DNA of 64,000 nucleotides from contig DATNNM010000011.1 in the NCBI GenBank assembly GCA_035601835.1, positions 186,001 through 250,000 on the forward strand, read 5' to 3'. The position numbers and the translations under genes are program-made. Within the stretch, counting starts at the first letter, position 1, and the number at the start of each line of letters is the position of its first letter. This DNA is from Candidatus Tumulicola sp. (GTDB lineage Bacteria > Vulcanimicrobiota > Vulcanimicrobiia > Eremiobacterales > Eremiobacteraceae). The notes under the pieces are model-generated. The model did no database searches and was not told the origin of the DNA. It worked only from the letters and a program-made list of their open reading frames with translations. Below are positions 1-8,676 of the stretch, in pieces.

Positions 1-697
1 CCCAGAACTGTACTGCTTCAGCGGACATGGCGATGCGTGCGGCGCGCGGCAACCGCCAATTCCCCAGAATCCTTTCGGCAGATCGAAGTCCTATAGGCGC
101 GCGCAGCATTTCGATGTCCGATTCCGTCTCTTCGAAAAGGGCATCGAATTCCACGCACGCTTTGGACACTAAGTTGGGCGCCAGCTCGAAGAACACGTCG
201 CCACGCCTTGGGAAACAGCCTAATGCCAAGTGCACTACTGCGGATACAGGTCGAGGTACCAAGTATGTTTGTGAGTCGTGATCAACCCCGACATATCTGG
301 TAGTAGCGATGAGCTCCATTGTTCGCCGGTGGCCGAGGAGGTAGAAGGGCTTGCCCAGCCCGCGTCGTGGCGAGACTCGTTCCGGATTGTCTTCAAATGC
401 CCACATGAGGCCCAGGGAGTAAACAGGCCGAAGCATGCGCATGACATGATTAAGGTAGCCCGCCTCAACCAGGGCCATTGTTCGTGGAATACCGAGTGCC
501 GCCGCGATCTTTCGAACTACGCTAGGCGTCGGGAAGACTTCGCCGCGCAGGTACTTGTTCACCTGAGCGATGCTGTCGTGGTGTAGCTCGGTAGCAAGTC
601 TGCTCTTCGAAATGCCAAATGCCGATCGAGCAGCATCGATCCAACCCCCAAATCGGTGACGCTCGCCTAAGTCAAGCAACGCAGAATGTCGTGGCAT
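1..697 (-). CDS. XRE-family transcriptional regulator, partial (C-terminus beyond left edge)
   Basis: An open frame runs from an ATG at 697-695 on the minus strand off the left edge of the window without a stop (at least 232 residues). Residues about 25-75 form a helix-turn-helix of the XRE/lambda-repressor type, with the segment FGISKSRLATELHHDS as the first helices and a following KYLRGEVFPTPSVVRKIAAALG as helices 3-5. The rest is a longer C-terminal region with no motif I recognise. It is transcribed divergently from the operon starting at 895, with about 200 bp between, the classic position for a repressor of a mobile-element replication or excision module. That role is inferred from position. 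Confidence 0.75.
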   Translation of the reverse strand, partial: MPRHSALLDLGERHRFGGWIDAARSAFGISKSRLATELHHDSIAQVNKYLRGEVFPTPSVVRKIAAALGIPRTMALVEAGYLNHVMRMLRPVYSLGLMWAFEDNPERVSPRRGLGKPFYLLGHRRTMELIATTRYVGVDHDSQTYLVPRPVSAVVHLALGCFPRRGDVFFELAPNLVSKACVEFDALFEETESDIEMLRAPIGLRSAERILGNWRLPRAARIAMSAEAVQFW

Positions 698-894
698 TTC
701 AAGCCCTTTCAGTCGGACAGTGGGTTGTGCTGGGGTAATAATAACGGAATATAGATTCACTCTTTATCACAACATAGCTCACTGGTACCATATGCTAAGG
801 GCTAATGCTCTCCAGTACTGAAGGGTAAGCTTAACTCCAGGATACGGGCCGTAAGCAACGGAATCCTGGTGAACACGACTACAAGGAAGGCAAA

Positions 895-1188
895 ATGCCG
901 GGACGTCGCGCGAACACGAGCTCCAAGTCTACTTTTTCCGAAGCTCCCGACGTGCTTAACGTGCCGATGATGGCGGGCTTGCTCGGTATCTCGGTTGGCT
1001 CTGCATACGCAGCTGTGGCGCGAGGTAGCATACCGGGTGTTGTTCGCATTGGCAGGCGGATTATCGCGTCAAAATCGGCCATTCGTAGCTGGCTGGATGG
1101 CGGCACTGTGGGAGTTGAGGAGTCTTCGAGCACCAAGAGAGCTCCGACAGATCACAACTCTCGCAGGCGGAGAGAGCGCAGACGATGA
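895..1188 (+). CDS. Excisionase-like helix-turn-helix DNA-binding protein
   Basis: This 97-residue protein has a MerR/excisionase-type HTH over residues about 20-68: LNVPMMAGLLGISVGSAYAA gives the helix-turn-helix and GVVRIGRRIIASKSAIRSWL the typical beta-wing plus terminal helix. The C-terminus is very arginine-rich (RRRRERRR). A purine-rich ribosome site (GGAAGG) precedes the ATG. The stop overlaps the next ATG as ATGA, so translation is coupled to the replication-like protein downstream. Small proteins of this family act as excisionases or partner DNA-binding factors in plasmids and integrated elements; which applies here cannot be read from the sequence. Confidence 0.75.
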   Translation: MPGRRANTSSKSTFSEAPDVLNVPMMAGLLGISVGSAYAAVARGSIPGVVRIGRRIIASKSAIRSWLDGGTVGVEESSSTKRAPTDHNSRRRRERRR

Positions 1189-2174
1189 GGGGGCTAACCG
1201 AAGCTCTGCGATGGCACTCCAACAATCATGGCAGAAGTCCGAAGAGGGATCGCTCCGGCCCGCTAAATCCCGTAACCTACAAGCGCAGGTCAAGTCGAGC
1301 CAAACCGGAGATCGCGATCATCGAAAGCGCGATTCTGCCAAAACTGCTGTTGCTCGACGATGACGCGATTCGCGTATATGTTACACTGGTCCGATTCGCC
1401 AATCGGTGGACCGGTCTTGCCTATCCCGGAATGAAACTGCTGCGTCGACAGCTAGGATTCGTTCCTTTCCATACGGACTCGTACACGGGCGTCACTAGGC
1501 TAAATCTTACGCGAAAGCAGTGGGCCAGGCGCAGGGCGCAAATCGACCGGGCGCACCAACGTATTCAAGCCTCTCTCGACACCCTGGCGGGCGCCGGACT
1601 CATCGAGCAAACATATCGCTCGAATTCCAATGGCCCGTACAAGGCTTATCTGATAATGGGCGCGGATGGGAAGCCGCGTAAGCTCAGCACCCTGCAGCAA
1701 GCTGATTCATTTTTCATCGTTCCGCGGGAAGTGATATCCTCCGGCGCGTTCGGCATTTGGGCTAGAGTCAGCGAGTGCCTCGAGTTCGTGGCCGGAGCGG
1801 CTCTTCGGTTACTCTTGTTGATGATGAGAGACTCCAACCCTCTACGTTTCGGTGGCATTTCGCCCCAGCGCTTAACCGTCCAGAACCGTGCGATCAGAAT
1901 TCGAGACGGAACCTGGCTGCGAGAATTAGGCGTGAATCATTATGAATTCTGGTGTGCTATGCGGTCCATTATTCAACGCCAATTTCTGAGGGCCCGCGAT
2001 ATCCTTGCGTCGACCATCGACGACCACTTGATACGCGATGGTACAGAACCAGCCGCTTCCGACGAGCACGCCCTGACCGTCGTTGCGATAGATGGCACCG
2101 ACCTCGGTCCCTATCTGTTAGCTCACCCTTGCATAACCCTTGACTATGCCATCGGCCTACCTGACTACCCTTGA
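1185..2174 (+). CDS. Replication-initiator-like winged-helix protein
   Basis: A 329-residue protein whose central part (residues about 50-155) reads as a winged helix: AIRVYVTLVRFANRWTGLAY is a helical entry and RIQASLDTLAGAGLIEQTY the recognition helix before a wing ending in YKAYLIMG. This arrangement is usual in plasmid and phage Rep or replication-accessory proteins. The C-terminal half has no motif I recognise. The start overlaps the upstream stop (ATGA) and its TGA overlaps the next ATG (TGATG), so it sits in the middle of a coupled operon. A Rep role is inferred from architecture and context; a transcription regulator is the alternative. Confidence 0.55.
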   Translation: MRGLTEALRWHSNNHGRSPKRDRSGPLNPVTYKRRSSRAKPEIAIIESAILPKLLLLDDDAIRVYVTLVRFANRWTGLAYPGMKLLRRQLGFVPFHTDSYTGVTRLNLTRKQWARRRAQIDRAHQRIQASLDTLAGAGLIEQTYRSNSNGPYKAYLIMGADGKPRKLSTLQQADSFFIVPREVISSGAFGIWARVSECLEFVAGAALRLLLLMMRDSNPLRFGGISPQRLTVQNRAIRIRDGTWLRELGVNHYEFWCAMRSIIQRQFLRARDILASTIDDHLIRDGTEPAASDEHALTVVAIDGTDLGPYLLAHPCITLDYAIGLPDYP

Positions 2175-3202
2175 TGCCAAAAGGGATTAGGTCCTCGCTG
2201 GAAACAGAAGAACATGCTGGCCCTAGGGTTGCTCCTGTCCGGCAAAACGGATGGCAATTTGTGCACGTGATGGTACCGCGACAACCAGTTGAGCTCTTGG
2301 GTGCTCTGCAAATGGCATGTATCCAACATGCCGGTAACCGCTCTCGTAGGCGCGGAAAAAGTTCACATGCGATCAATGCTTTTGCTGGAATGGCTGGACA
2401 ACTGGCCGTGCAGTTATGGATGCATCATGTCGGATTTTCAGCACGCATGTCGTTGATCCGCCCAAGGCCAGACGCAGGCTTCGATATCACCGTCCTCGGC
2501 AAGCGAGAAACAAGATTGGAAGTAAAGACAGGGTGTCCAAAGGATGGTCGAAATGCATCGACCCTGAGGCATGGTGACGCACTTAGGATTCCAACCTATG
2601 ATTTCCAAGTTGGTGCGGCTCTTTGGTGCATACTTGACCCAGGTTTTCAGGATACTCTTTCAACGACTATTCACGTTGATATTGTCGCAGCGGTACCCAT
2701 TCTTCTGCTAAACCCGGAATCGCCCGACCAATGGATTCGCTGGTGGGAGCGCTTCAACGTCTACGCTCAAGAAATCAGCCGCCGCCAAGAGAACGAGGTC
2801 AAGATCTTATTTCGGGATATCAGGCATTTCGACTTGAACCCTCAGGTTCTAATTGATGTGCTTCGTCCGATATCCATGCCCTGGAATGATTCTACGGCAG
2901 CCGTAAGTAACGAATCTAGCGCGAGCCTGCCTTCACAAATACTCGACGTGGTCAGAACTCACGACCTATTTTCAGACTCTTACTTGGAACAGTTCCGCCG
3001 AGATACCTTAGAACACGCTGGGGTGCTCAGATTCACAGAGCTACTATTGGAGCGAGAGCCGATATTCGGTGGTTCGAAATGGGCTAGAGGGCAACCGATT
3101 TTGCCTCCCGACTCTCCCCCCGGCTCAAGATTCAACGGTCCGATTAAGCAGGCTCCGCTTGGGGCGCTCGCCTCAATGAACGATGGATCCGATGCACCTT
3201 AG
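2174..3202 (+). CDS. PD-(D/E)XK nuclease-like protein
   Basis: A 342-residue protein starting at the ATG that overlaps the upstream TGA (TGATG); a TTG one codon earlier is the alternative. The region NAFAGMAGQLAVQLWM followed by PDAGFDITVLGKRETRLEVK matches the restriction-endonuclease fold: an alpha helix with a conserved small/acidic face, then D-x-n-E-V-K catalytic residues on two strands. The C-terminal 200 residues are unassigned. It lies third in the tightly overlapping operon and itself overlaps the next gene by about 20 nt. A nuclease or Holliday-junction role in element replication would fit, but only the motif is seen. Confidence 0.55.
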   Translation: MPKGIRSSLETEEHAGPRVAPVRQNGWQFVHVMVPRQPVELLGALQMACIQHAGNRSRRRGKSSHAINAFAGMAGQLAVQLWMHHVGFSARMSLIRPRPDAGFDITVLGKRETRLEVKTGCPKDGRNASTLRHGDALRIPTYDFQVGAALWCILDPGFQDTLSTTIHVDIVAAVPILLLNPESPDQWIRWWERFNVYAQEISRRQENEVKILFRDIRHFDLNPQVLIDVLRPISMPWNDSTAAVSNESSASLPSQILDVVRTHDLFSDSYLEQFRRDTLEHAGVLRFTELLLEREPIFGGSKWARGQPILPPDSPPGSRFNGPIKQAPLGALASMNDGSDAP

Positions 3203-3704
3203 CCAACAAGCGGCACTCCAGTACTACCTAAACCTTGGGGCCGATCGATCACTCGTGCGCACCGCCAAGGAATTTCAATGGCGGGGGACTAGGGCGAGTC
3301 CAAGCACGTTGAAACGCTGGAGTCGTAGATTTGGGTGGCAACGGCTAGTCGCACAGCACGATGCGCAGCTCGGCGAAGAGTTAGTGAGGAGAAGCGTGCT
3401 GGCTCAGGCAGACCAGCTGTACAACGATTTGAAGGCAGTTTCGTGGCTCAAAGGCCGATTTGCAGACCGCGCTAAGCTCGATCCAGCAGATCCCAATCTG
3501 ACCAAGGTCGAGCGACGCCGCGTCGTTGACCCGAACCTGCGCGACTACCTTAAGCTCCTGCGCTGGGAACGAGAGCTGCGAGCAGACTTGATCGCGGGGA
3601 AAGTGCGAAAAGAACGCCTGATCGCGACTCCCGGACAGGCCTTGCAGTCGGAAGAGAATGCCATCCCCAAATGGGCCTACAAGCGCTGGGGCTTACCCGA
3701 ATAG
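3183..3704 (+). CDS. Terminase-small-subunit-like HTH protein
   Basis: This 173-residue, highly basic protein has an N-terminal HTH (residues about 20-60) with the pattern VRTAKEFQWRG...STLKRWSRRFGWQRLVAQHD. That wording is characteristic of small terminase-type and phage HTH proteins, which recognise DNA and contain a GW-x-x-R-V segment just after the recognition helix. The remainder is helical and charged (RRRVVDPNLRDYLKLLRWER). It overlaps the preceding gene and is the last of the operon. No large terminase follows, so if this is phage-derived the module is incomplete or belongs to a satellite. Confidence 0.45.
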   Translation: MDPMHLSQQAALQYYLNLGADRSLVRTAKEFQWRGTRASPSTLKRWSRRFGWQRLVAQHDAQLGEELVRRSVLAQADQLYNDLKAVSWLKGRFADRAKLDPADPNLTKVERRRVVDPNLRDYLKLLRWERELRADLIAGKVRKERLIATPGQALQSEENAIPKWAYKRWGLPE

Positions 3705-3887
3705 AGACCGTAAAGGCGGCTGCCCTCAGGTCATGCGCGAAATGAGACCAAAGGCGAACCAGAGTGATACCAAAAATCGCCTGTTTGCCGGCGAAAAGCC
3801 CGCACAAACGAAGCTGATAGTGCACTAACCACGCTCGCGCACAACGCCGTCCACGGGACGTCGACTGACCTTGCTTCGGTGAATCGT

Positions 3888-4106
3888 TTAGCGGATGCCG
3901 CGCAAGAGGTCGCTCGGCGTAGTCTTGAGTGCCCTTGCTAGTCTGAGAATGTTGGCCAAGGAAACGTTTCGTTCGCCCCGTTCGATCCCGCCAACATAGG
4001 TTCGGTGCAGTCCAGCCAGTTCCGCAAGTCCTTCTTGTGAGAGTTCGAGCGCGCAGCGAAGACGTCGTACTTCACGCCCAAGGATCTCCTGCTCGCGCTT
4101 TCCCAC
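3888..4106 (-). CDS. Small XRE-family regulator
   Basis: A 72-residue protein that is almost entirely one HTH_3 domain: EVRRLRCALELSQEGLAELA forms helices 1-2, LHRTYVGGIERGERNVSL the recognition helix and turn, and ILRLARALKTTPSDLL the last helices. This is the classic single-domain Xre/C-protein type, which binds as a dimer to a palindrome. It is divergent from the secreted-protein gene at 4215. The short intergenic space carries an inverted repeat (AGTCT-AC-AGACT) inside a directly repeated ACTATAAGT, a probable autoregulatory operator. Confidence 0.85.
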   Translation of the reverse strand: MGKREQEILGREVRRLRCALELSQEGLAELAGLHRTYVGGIERGERNVSLANILRLARALKTTPSDLLRGIR

Positions 4107-4130
4107 ACAAGGATTCTGCGGGTAAAGAAC

Positions 4131-4154
4131 ACTATAAGTCTACAGACTATAAGT
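4131..4154. promoter_or_regulatory. Probable operator of the small XRE regulator
   Basis: The 9-mer ACTATAAGT occurs twice (4131-4139 and 4146-4154), and between them AGTCT-AC-AGACT (4137-4148) is a perfect 5-bp inverted repeat around a 2-nt centre. It lies 25-48 bp upstream of the start of the XRE gene and about 60-85 bp upstream of the divergent gene at 4215. The symmetry and position fit a dimeric HTH repressor operator; binding is inferred. Confidence 0.4.
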
Positions 4155-4214
4155 AGCGTCACGTCGCACGATTAGAGCAGGCGCGGCGGCGTAAAGAGAT
4201 GGGAAGGGATTAAG

Positions 4215-4841
4215 ATGTCTCGGCGGTCTACTGCAATTTGCTTATGCCTCACCGTCTTTGTGTTTAGTACTGGTGCGACGACAGGTCCAACGTCGAAACC
4301 ATCGTCAGCCCTTATAGCGCCCAACGCTGTGATTAAGGATTACCGAACGGCGGTCAGAGCACTTCGAAAGATCGATTCGGATGTTCAGATTGGAATCAGC
4401 TTTGCAGATTATCATTCGCGCTTGCTGGACGCAGCCAGCGATGCTAAGGCTGCGATGGCCGCGATCATAGTAGATTTCGGAGGCAAGAAAACCGACACGC
4501 TTCCAGGGCCATTTTTAGAAGTGACGGAAGCCGAGTCGTCCTACGAATCTGCCGACGAGCTGTGGCGCTTCTACTTTCGCATGCGGGAGGCCAGCGACTA
4601 CCAAGCTCCCGAGAACGAGGTCTCAGTAGACGGCCTAAGTCTTGACATGCTCAGGGCGACGATGAACGACTCGCCTGAGAACAAGGCGCAATACGACTGC
4701 TTGTCACAATTGCCAACGATCAATATCGGCGGCCAGGACTACATCCGCTTAAGTCGCGCGTTGTCGTGCTACTGGAATGCAGCTTCGACATTGCTCGCTC
4801 ACGCTGAGGCAAAGATCGCGATGCTTAAGCCCTCGAGATAG
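4215..4841 (+). CDS. Secreted hypothetical protein
   Basis: A 208-residue protein with a plain Sec signal peptide (residues 1 to about 21, hydrophobic core AICLCLTVFVFSTGA). A good ribosome site (GGGAAGGGA) precedes the ATG. The mature part is acidic and helical, has no recognised domain, and contains two cysteines (CLSQ and SCYW) that could form a disulfide in the periplasm. It is followed 140 bp later by a lipoprotein gene on the same strand; both probably act in the envelope, but no function is suggested. Confidence 0.6.
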   Translation: MSRRSTAICLCLTVFVFSTGATTGPTSKPSSALIAPNAVIKDYRTAVRALRKIDSDVQIGISFADYHSRLLDAASDAKAAMAAIIVDFGGKKTDTLPGPFLEVTEAESSYESADELWRFYFRMREASDYQAPENEVSVDGLSLDMLRATMNDSPENKAQYDCLSQLPTINIGGQDYIRLSRALSCYWNAASTLLAHAEAKIAMLKPSR

Positions 4842-4980
4842 CAAAAGAGAAGGACGCCAATCGGGCGGATTTGTATTCGGCCGCAGGTTGGTCTCGACGA
4901 ACTTGGAATCATAGCTCCTAGATCCTAGCGCCTCGACCTTGAATCTATTTGGCCTGCCATCATTGGGAGTGCTATATCCA

Positions 4981-5508
4981 ATGCATCGGATTGACGTGTT
5001 TTCCGTGCTAATCATACTCGTCACATCAGCAGCGCTTCAGTCATGTACCGAAAAGACACAGGTTAGCGCCCCCAATAGGTCAGCCGCTTCGCCCGTGCCA
5101 ACGGTGAAGGTGACTGCGCGGCGCACTTCCCGACCAGCAACACACGAGCCGTATGAGGTTTGTTCCTCGGCGCAAAGCAAAGTGCGCCAGGCAATCGTCC
5201 TACCCGATAGCCTGTACGTCGCGACAGAGCTCGAACAAGCGGGCCAGGAGTGGATCGGTTGCGCCGAGACCGCGAGGGACCATCAAGAAAGCTACTCAGA
5301 CTACCTGTCGGCAGCAACCACGCTGGAAGAAGCGGGTCAGGAGTATCATACCTTTAACGACACGTCCCAGAGCACACGCGCACTGGTAGAAGCCGAAGAA
5401 GCGGCAAACCACGCTCTGAGCCTGGCTAAGAACGGCCACGGGAGCGTTAGCGATGCCAGCGACAAGCTGTCGGCGATTCGCACCGATAGGAACGATTTTG
5501 GTGAGTAG
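4981..5508 (+). CDS. Hypothetical lipoprotein
   Basis: I place the start at the internal ATG at 4981 because MHRIDVFSVLIILVTSAALQ followed by SC is a complete lipoprotein signal with lipobox LQSC; an upstream ATG at 4939 would bury it. The mature part (about 155 residues) begins with a Ser/Pro/Thr-rich linker, then a helical region in which LEQAGQEWIGCAETARDHQ and LEEAGQEYHTF resemble a repeated amphipathic helix, suggesting a TPR-like or coiled-coil fold. No catalytic motif is visible. Confidence 0.6.
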   Translation: MHRIDVFSVLIILVTSAALQSCTEKTQVSAPNRSAASPVPTVKVTARRTSRPATHEPYEVCSSAQSKVRQAIVLPDSLYVATELEQAGQEWIGCAETARDHQESYSDYLSAATTLEEAGQEYHTFNDTSQSTRALVEAEEAANHALSLAKNGHGSVSDASDKLSAIRTDRNDFGE

Positions 5509-5800
5509 GAGTCGGATGGGCGTTGGAAATCACGCTCGTGACGGGTATATCATACCGCTCGATGATGAGTGCCTTGAGAGGTAGTGGCGCTTCCAGAACC
5601 ACGACAACCGGGCCATGGATAAGGTGCTCCGAGATCTCTTCGGTACGATTAGTGCCTCTAGAGCACAATCGAGCAAAGCTAAGAATGAGCTTAGACGTGT
5701 GAAAAAGGCTATAAGAGCAAGTTTGCGTACAGGTTCGCCGTGTTTGTCGTGTTAGGGTCAAGTTTGAAGATTACCACATTCCGCTTCGTACGCGCAAGAC
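5509..5800. other. Intergenic region before the TIR gene
   Basis: About 290 bp with no credible coding frame and no clear hairpin-plus-T-run terminator. It presumably holds the promoter of the TIR operon that begins at 5801, but I see no confident -35/-10 pair. Confidence 0.4.
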
Positions 5801-6352
5801 ATGCGGAATAAACGTCGAGCGCCGCACCGGCCTAGTGCACGGCGTGAACGCCCCGGGCGCAAAACGGCGCCGGCGAGAGGGTACGACCTCTTCGTGAATC
5901 ATGCAAATGCAGACAAGGAGCCGTTTGTGCTGAAATTAGTACGTCGATTGCAAAAGAAGATAACTGTTTGGTACGACGACGATATCCTCAAAGGCGGCGA
6001 TCTTCTGCTGGAAGTTCTTAACGATGGCATGAAGCAATCTCGTCATGCAATCGTAGTCTTTAGTAAGGCATTTATTAAGAAGAGAAGGGGGCTGCGGGAT
6101 CATGAGTATCATGTTCTGCTCTCGCGACAAATCAATCAGCACGAGCAAAACCTGATAATCCCGGTTCTGTACGGTGTGACAAGTCGGCAGGTCTCCGCAT
6201 ACGACACAACCTTAGGAGACCGGTATCAGCTTGATTATGGCAAACTCGGAATGGACGGTCTTATCCGGGAGATACTACGAGTCGTCAAACCGCAAAGACA
6301 GCCGGCACCAGAAGAGTCTGTAGAGTTTATTGAAAACTGGAATAGATATTAG
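5801..6352 (+). CDS. TIR-domain protein
   Basis: The 183-residue protein has a basic 26-residue N-terminal extension and then a TIR domain. GYDLFVNHANADKEPFVLKL is strand A and helix A with the DxF-like opening. KITVWYDDD plus ILKGG gives strand B and the BB loop. SRHAIVVFSKAFIKK is strand C and DHEYHVLL carries the glutamate (E102) at the place of the catalytic Glu of NAD-cleaving TIRs. Bacterial TIR proteins usually act as NADase effectors in antiphage immunity or as signal generators (as in Thoeris). Only 12 nt separate it from the next gene, so the two form an operon. Confidence 0.85.
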   Translation: MRNKRRAPHRPSARRERPGRKTAPARGYDLFVNHANADKEPFVLKLVRRLQKKITVWYDDDILKGGDLLLEVLNDGMKQSRHAIVVFSKAFIKKRRGLRDHEYHVLLSRQINQHEQNLIIPVLYGVTSRQVSAYDTTLGDRYQLDYGKLGMDGLIREILRVVKPQRQPAPEESVEFIENWNRY

Positions 6353-6364
6353 GAGAAACATCCG

Positions 6365-7261
6365 GTGAAGTTCAACCCTCCCACTGACGCATTAATAGAC
6401 CAGCCGCACCTGGTTGGCTTCAGGCCCTGCCTTTCTGTTCAATTCAGCACTCCGTCGGATGTGAACGGAAGAGTGCACCTTGCCTGGACAGTTCGAAATG
6501 TTGGGCAAGGTGTTGCGCGAAAGATAGTACTGTTTATACCTGGTATTATGACTGATGCTCTTAGTCGCCCAATTGAAGTGGGCACCGGAGTGCAACGACG
6601 GACGCTGTATGAAGACAAGCGAGCTTTTACCGGATTCATGAAGCCGCCCGTACACTTCATCGCTGAGTTTGAGGATCACGCCGGAAACCTGTACCGTCAG
6701 TACGCACACGTGTTGCAAACAACTATTCCGAATTCACGCTTTTTTGCCTACGACGTCGAGGAGCTGGACAGACCTTACCTAGTTGCCGATCGAATCGTGA
6801 GGGCGCCAGAGTATTCGTCAGAAGATGAAATGGCAAAACTAGCGGTAGATAGCGATCCGCTAGTCGGTCGAATCCCGTTTGCTAAGTTGGACGAGGCGCA
6901 GAGACAAGCTGACGCGGCCGGCCAAGACACATTCGCTGCGAAGACGTTTCGGGAACTTCCCGAGATGAAAAACCTTAGGCAGCAGGCTTTTGACTTGATT
7001 ATCACGGTCAGAAAGTGTCTTATACGGTATCATGGAAGTCTGAGTGTCGATTCATTTGTTTCGCCTGAAATTACTGCGGCGTTTACAAAGTGGTTACTCG
7101 CGGTAAAAAACAAAATTGAGAGGCTTCAACGACATCGCGGCATACTGAGACCGCAATCAAAATTTCCCGTTACCGTTACTCGCCTCGTAATGTTCTTGGA
7201 TGATGTTGAAATGGCGGCTCAAAAACTGGACAACGACATCCCGCCCGCCGTGCCTGAATGA
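6365..7261 (+). CDS. TIR-partner protein of unknown function
   Basis: A 298-residue protein starting at GTG with a good ribosome site (AGGAG) 10 nt upstream, directly after the TIR gene. The N-terminal 120 residues look like a beta-sandwich (HLAWTVRNVGQGVARKIVLF then YEDKRAFTGFMKPPVHFIAE), and the C-terminal part is helical. I do not recognise the family. No Walker, HxH or SLOG motif is seen, so it is unlike ThsA. As the only co-transcribed gene it may be the sensor, inhibitor or second effector of the TIR protein; this is inference from operon structure. Confidence 0.6.
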   Translation: MKFNPPTDALIDQPHLVGFRPCLSVQFSTPSDVNGRVHLAWTVRNVGQGVARKIVLFIPGIMTDALSRPIEVGTGVQRRTLYEDKRAFTGFMKPPVHFIAEFEDHAGNLYRQYAHVLQTTIPNSRFFAYDVEELDRPYLVADRIVRAPEYSSEDEMAKLAVDSDPLVGRIPFAKLDEAQRQADAAGQDTFAAKTFRELPEMKNLRQQAFDLIITVRKCLIRYHGSLSVDSFVSPEITAAFTKWLLAVKNKIERLQRHRGILRPQSKFPVTVTRLVMFLDDVEMAAQKLDNDIPPAVPE

Positions 7262-7553
7262 CGCGAATTATCGGCGAGCGTGAAAGGTGAATTAGAATCT
7301 CCGGACCGGACTCTTGAGGCCGCTACTGTGAAGTTACGATAAACGGCCAACGACCGCATGACGCGTCGAATGCAGCGGACCTCTTAACCGAAGGGCAGAC
7401 GAACCCGGTCTTTGCAATTGTCATCCTAGCATTCCTTGTGTTGGGATCGTTGCGATAGTTCTGTTTGGAAAGCAGTCCGATACGGCATAGCTCGCGATAA
7501 AGCTAGGATTGGTGTAATAACCTTACTTCTGTTGCCTGTCTTGGGGGTCGCCA

Positions 7554-8633
7554 ATGACAACTCATCCAGTCGTCCATCGAATTTCACGCGCACAGTTATT
7601 CGAACACGTTTGGAACGAGCCAATGCGCCTCTTGGCGCCAAAGTATGGCTTGTCCGACGTCGGGCTGGCCAAACTGTGTCGCCGCGTAGGCGTACCTTTG
7701 CCACCAATGGGCTACTGGGCCAGAAGCGTTAAGAAACGACGCCGACCCCATCTGCCTCCAGCAGCGGATAGTCAAAACGAAACCATTGAAATAACTTCTA
7801 GTCACGTTAGAAGCGTGGGCGTCGCTGTGGAGTTGCCAAAAGACATCGCGGAAATGCTTTCAGCCATGAATCAGGGACCCGAGATCAGTGTCCCCGTCAC
7901 TTATCCCCGCGCTTACCCGATGTTCGAACGCTGGGATTCAGCAGATCGGCGCGCGGAGGTCAGCGCATCCGATCGACGGTCCGCTCTTTCCGAGATTGAG
8001 AAGCGTCGGCGCCGAATCCTTTACGCGATCATTCAGCACATTGAGAAATGGAAGGGTCGTATTGTCGCAGTTGACTGGTATAGATTCAAAGTCGAAATTG
8101 GGGCAGATGAACTTGCGTTCACGCTGCGAGAGCCCAGCAATCGGGTGCAGCGTCCACTTACGCAACAGGAACTGCGTTGGTATCCAGACCGTGATTCCAT
8201 GCCCGATTTGCAGGCTTCTGGAAGGCTGCGATTACTGCTCGAGGAATCCTTCGACCGGCCGATTCAAAAGAGCTGGGGTGACCTGGCGGGAAAGCCGTTA
8301 GAGACGCGCTTGCATGAGGTTCTGAGTGGACTCCTCATAGCATTATCCGAATCTCGACGTCGGCGGCTTCATTGGGAAGATTGGCATCGGCAGCGGGCTG
8401 TCGACGAACAGGAACGCGTCGCGGCGCAGGAGCGTAGGCGAATCGAGCAAGAGCGTATCCAGAAGCTCGTCGCCGAGTCAGCAGCCTGGACCCAAGCGCG
8501 GCAGATTCGCGACTACGTGAAGGCGGCTCTAAGTGCGGCGCTGGCTCGAGGTGGCAAAGCAGATGACAAGCTGGCTGTCTGGTCTGACTGGGCCATGGAT
8601 ATCGCGGCTCGGATGGACCCGCTCACGCGCTGA
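7554..8633 (+). CDS. HTH-containing coiled-coil protein upstream of the trypsin-STAND gene
   Basis: A 359-residue protein. The N-terminal 60 residues include ISRAQLFEHVWNEPMRLLAP and YGLSDVGLAKLCRRVGVPLP followed by MGYWA. This is a conserved opening of a widespread hypothetical family in which the segment reads as a helix-turn-helix. The middle is mixed alpha/beta. Residues about 285-320 form a charged coiled coil (DEQERVAAQERRRIEQERIQ). It ends 43 nt before the start chosen for the protease-ATPase gene, so it is probably the first gene of that operon. A DNA-binding or regulatory role is inferred from the N-terminus. Confidence 0.65.
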   Translation: MTTHPVVHRISRAQLFEHVWNEPMRLLAPKYGLSDVGLAKLCRRVGVPLPPMGYWARSVKKRRRPHLPPAADSQNETIEITSSHVRSVGVAVELPKDIAEMLSAMNQGPEISVPVTYPRAYPMFERWDSADRRAEVSASDRRSALSEIEKRRRRILYAIIQHIEKWKGRIVAVDWYRFKVEIGADELAFTLREPSNRVQRPLTQQELRWYPDRDSMPDLQASGRLRLLLEESFDRPIQKSWGDLAGKPLETRLHEVLSGLLIALSESRRRRLHWEDWHRQRAVDEQERVAAQERRRIEQERIQKLVAESAAWTQARQIRDYVKAALSAALARGGKADDKLAVWSDWAMDIAARMDPLTR

Positions 8634-8676
8634 TCTCTTTTCCGGCGGAAAGAAAAGCTTGGCAGGTCTAGCTGGA

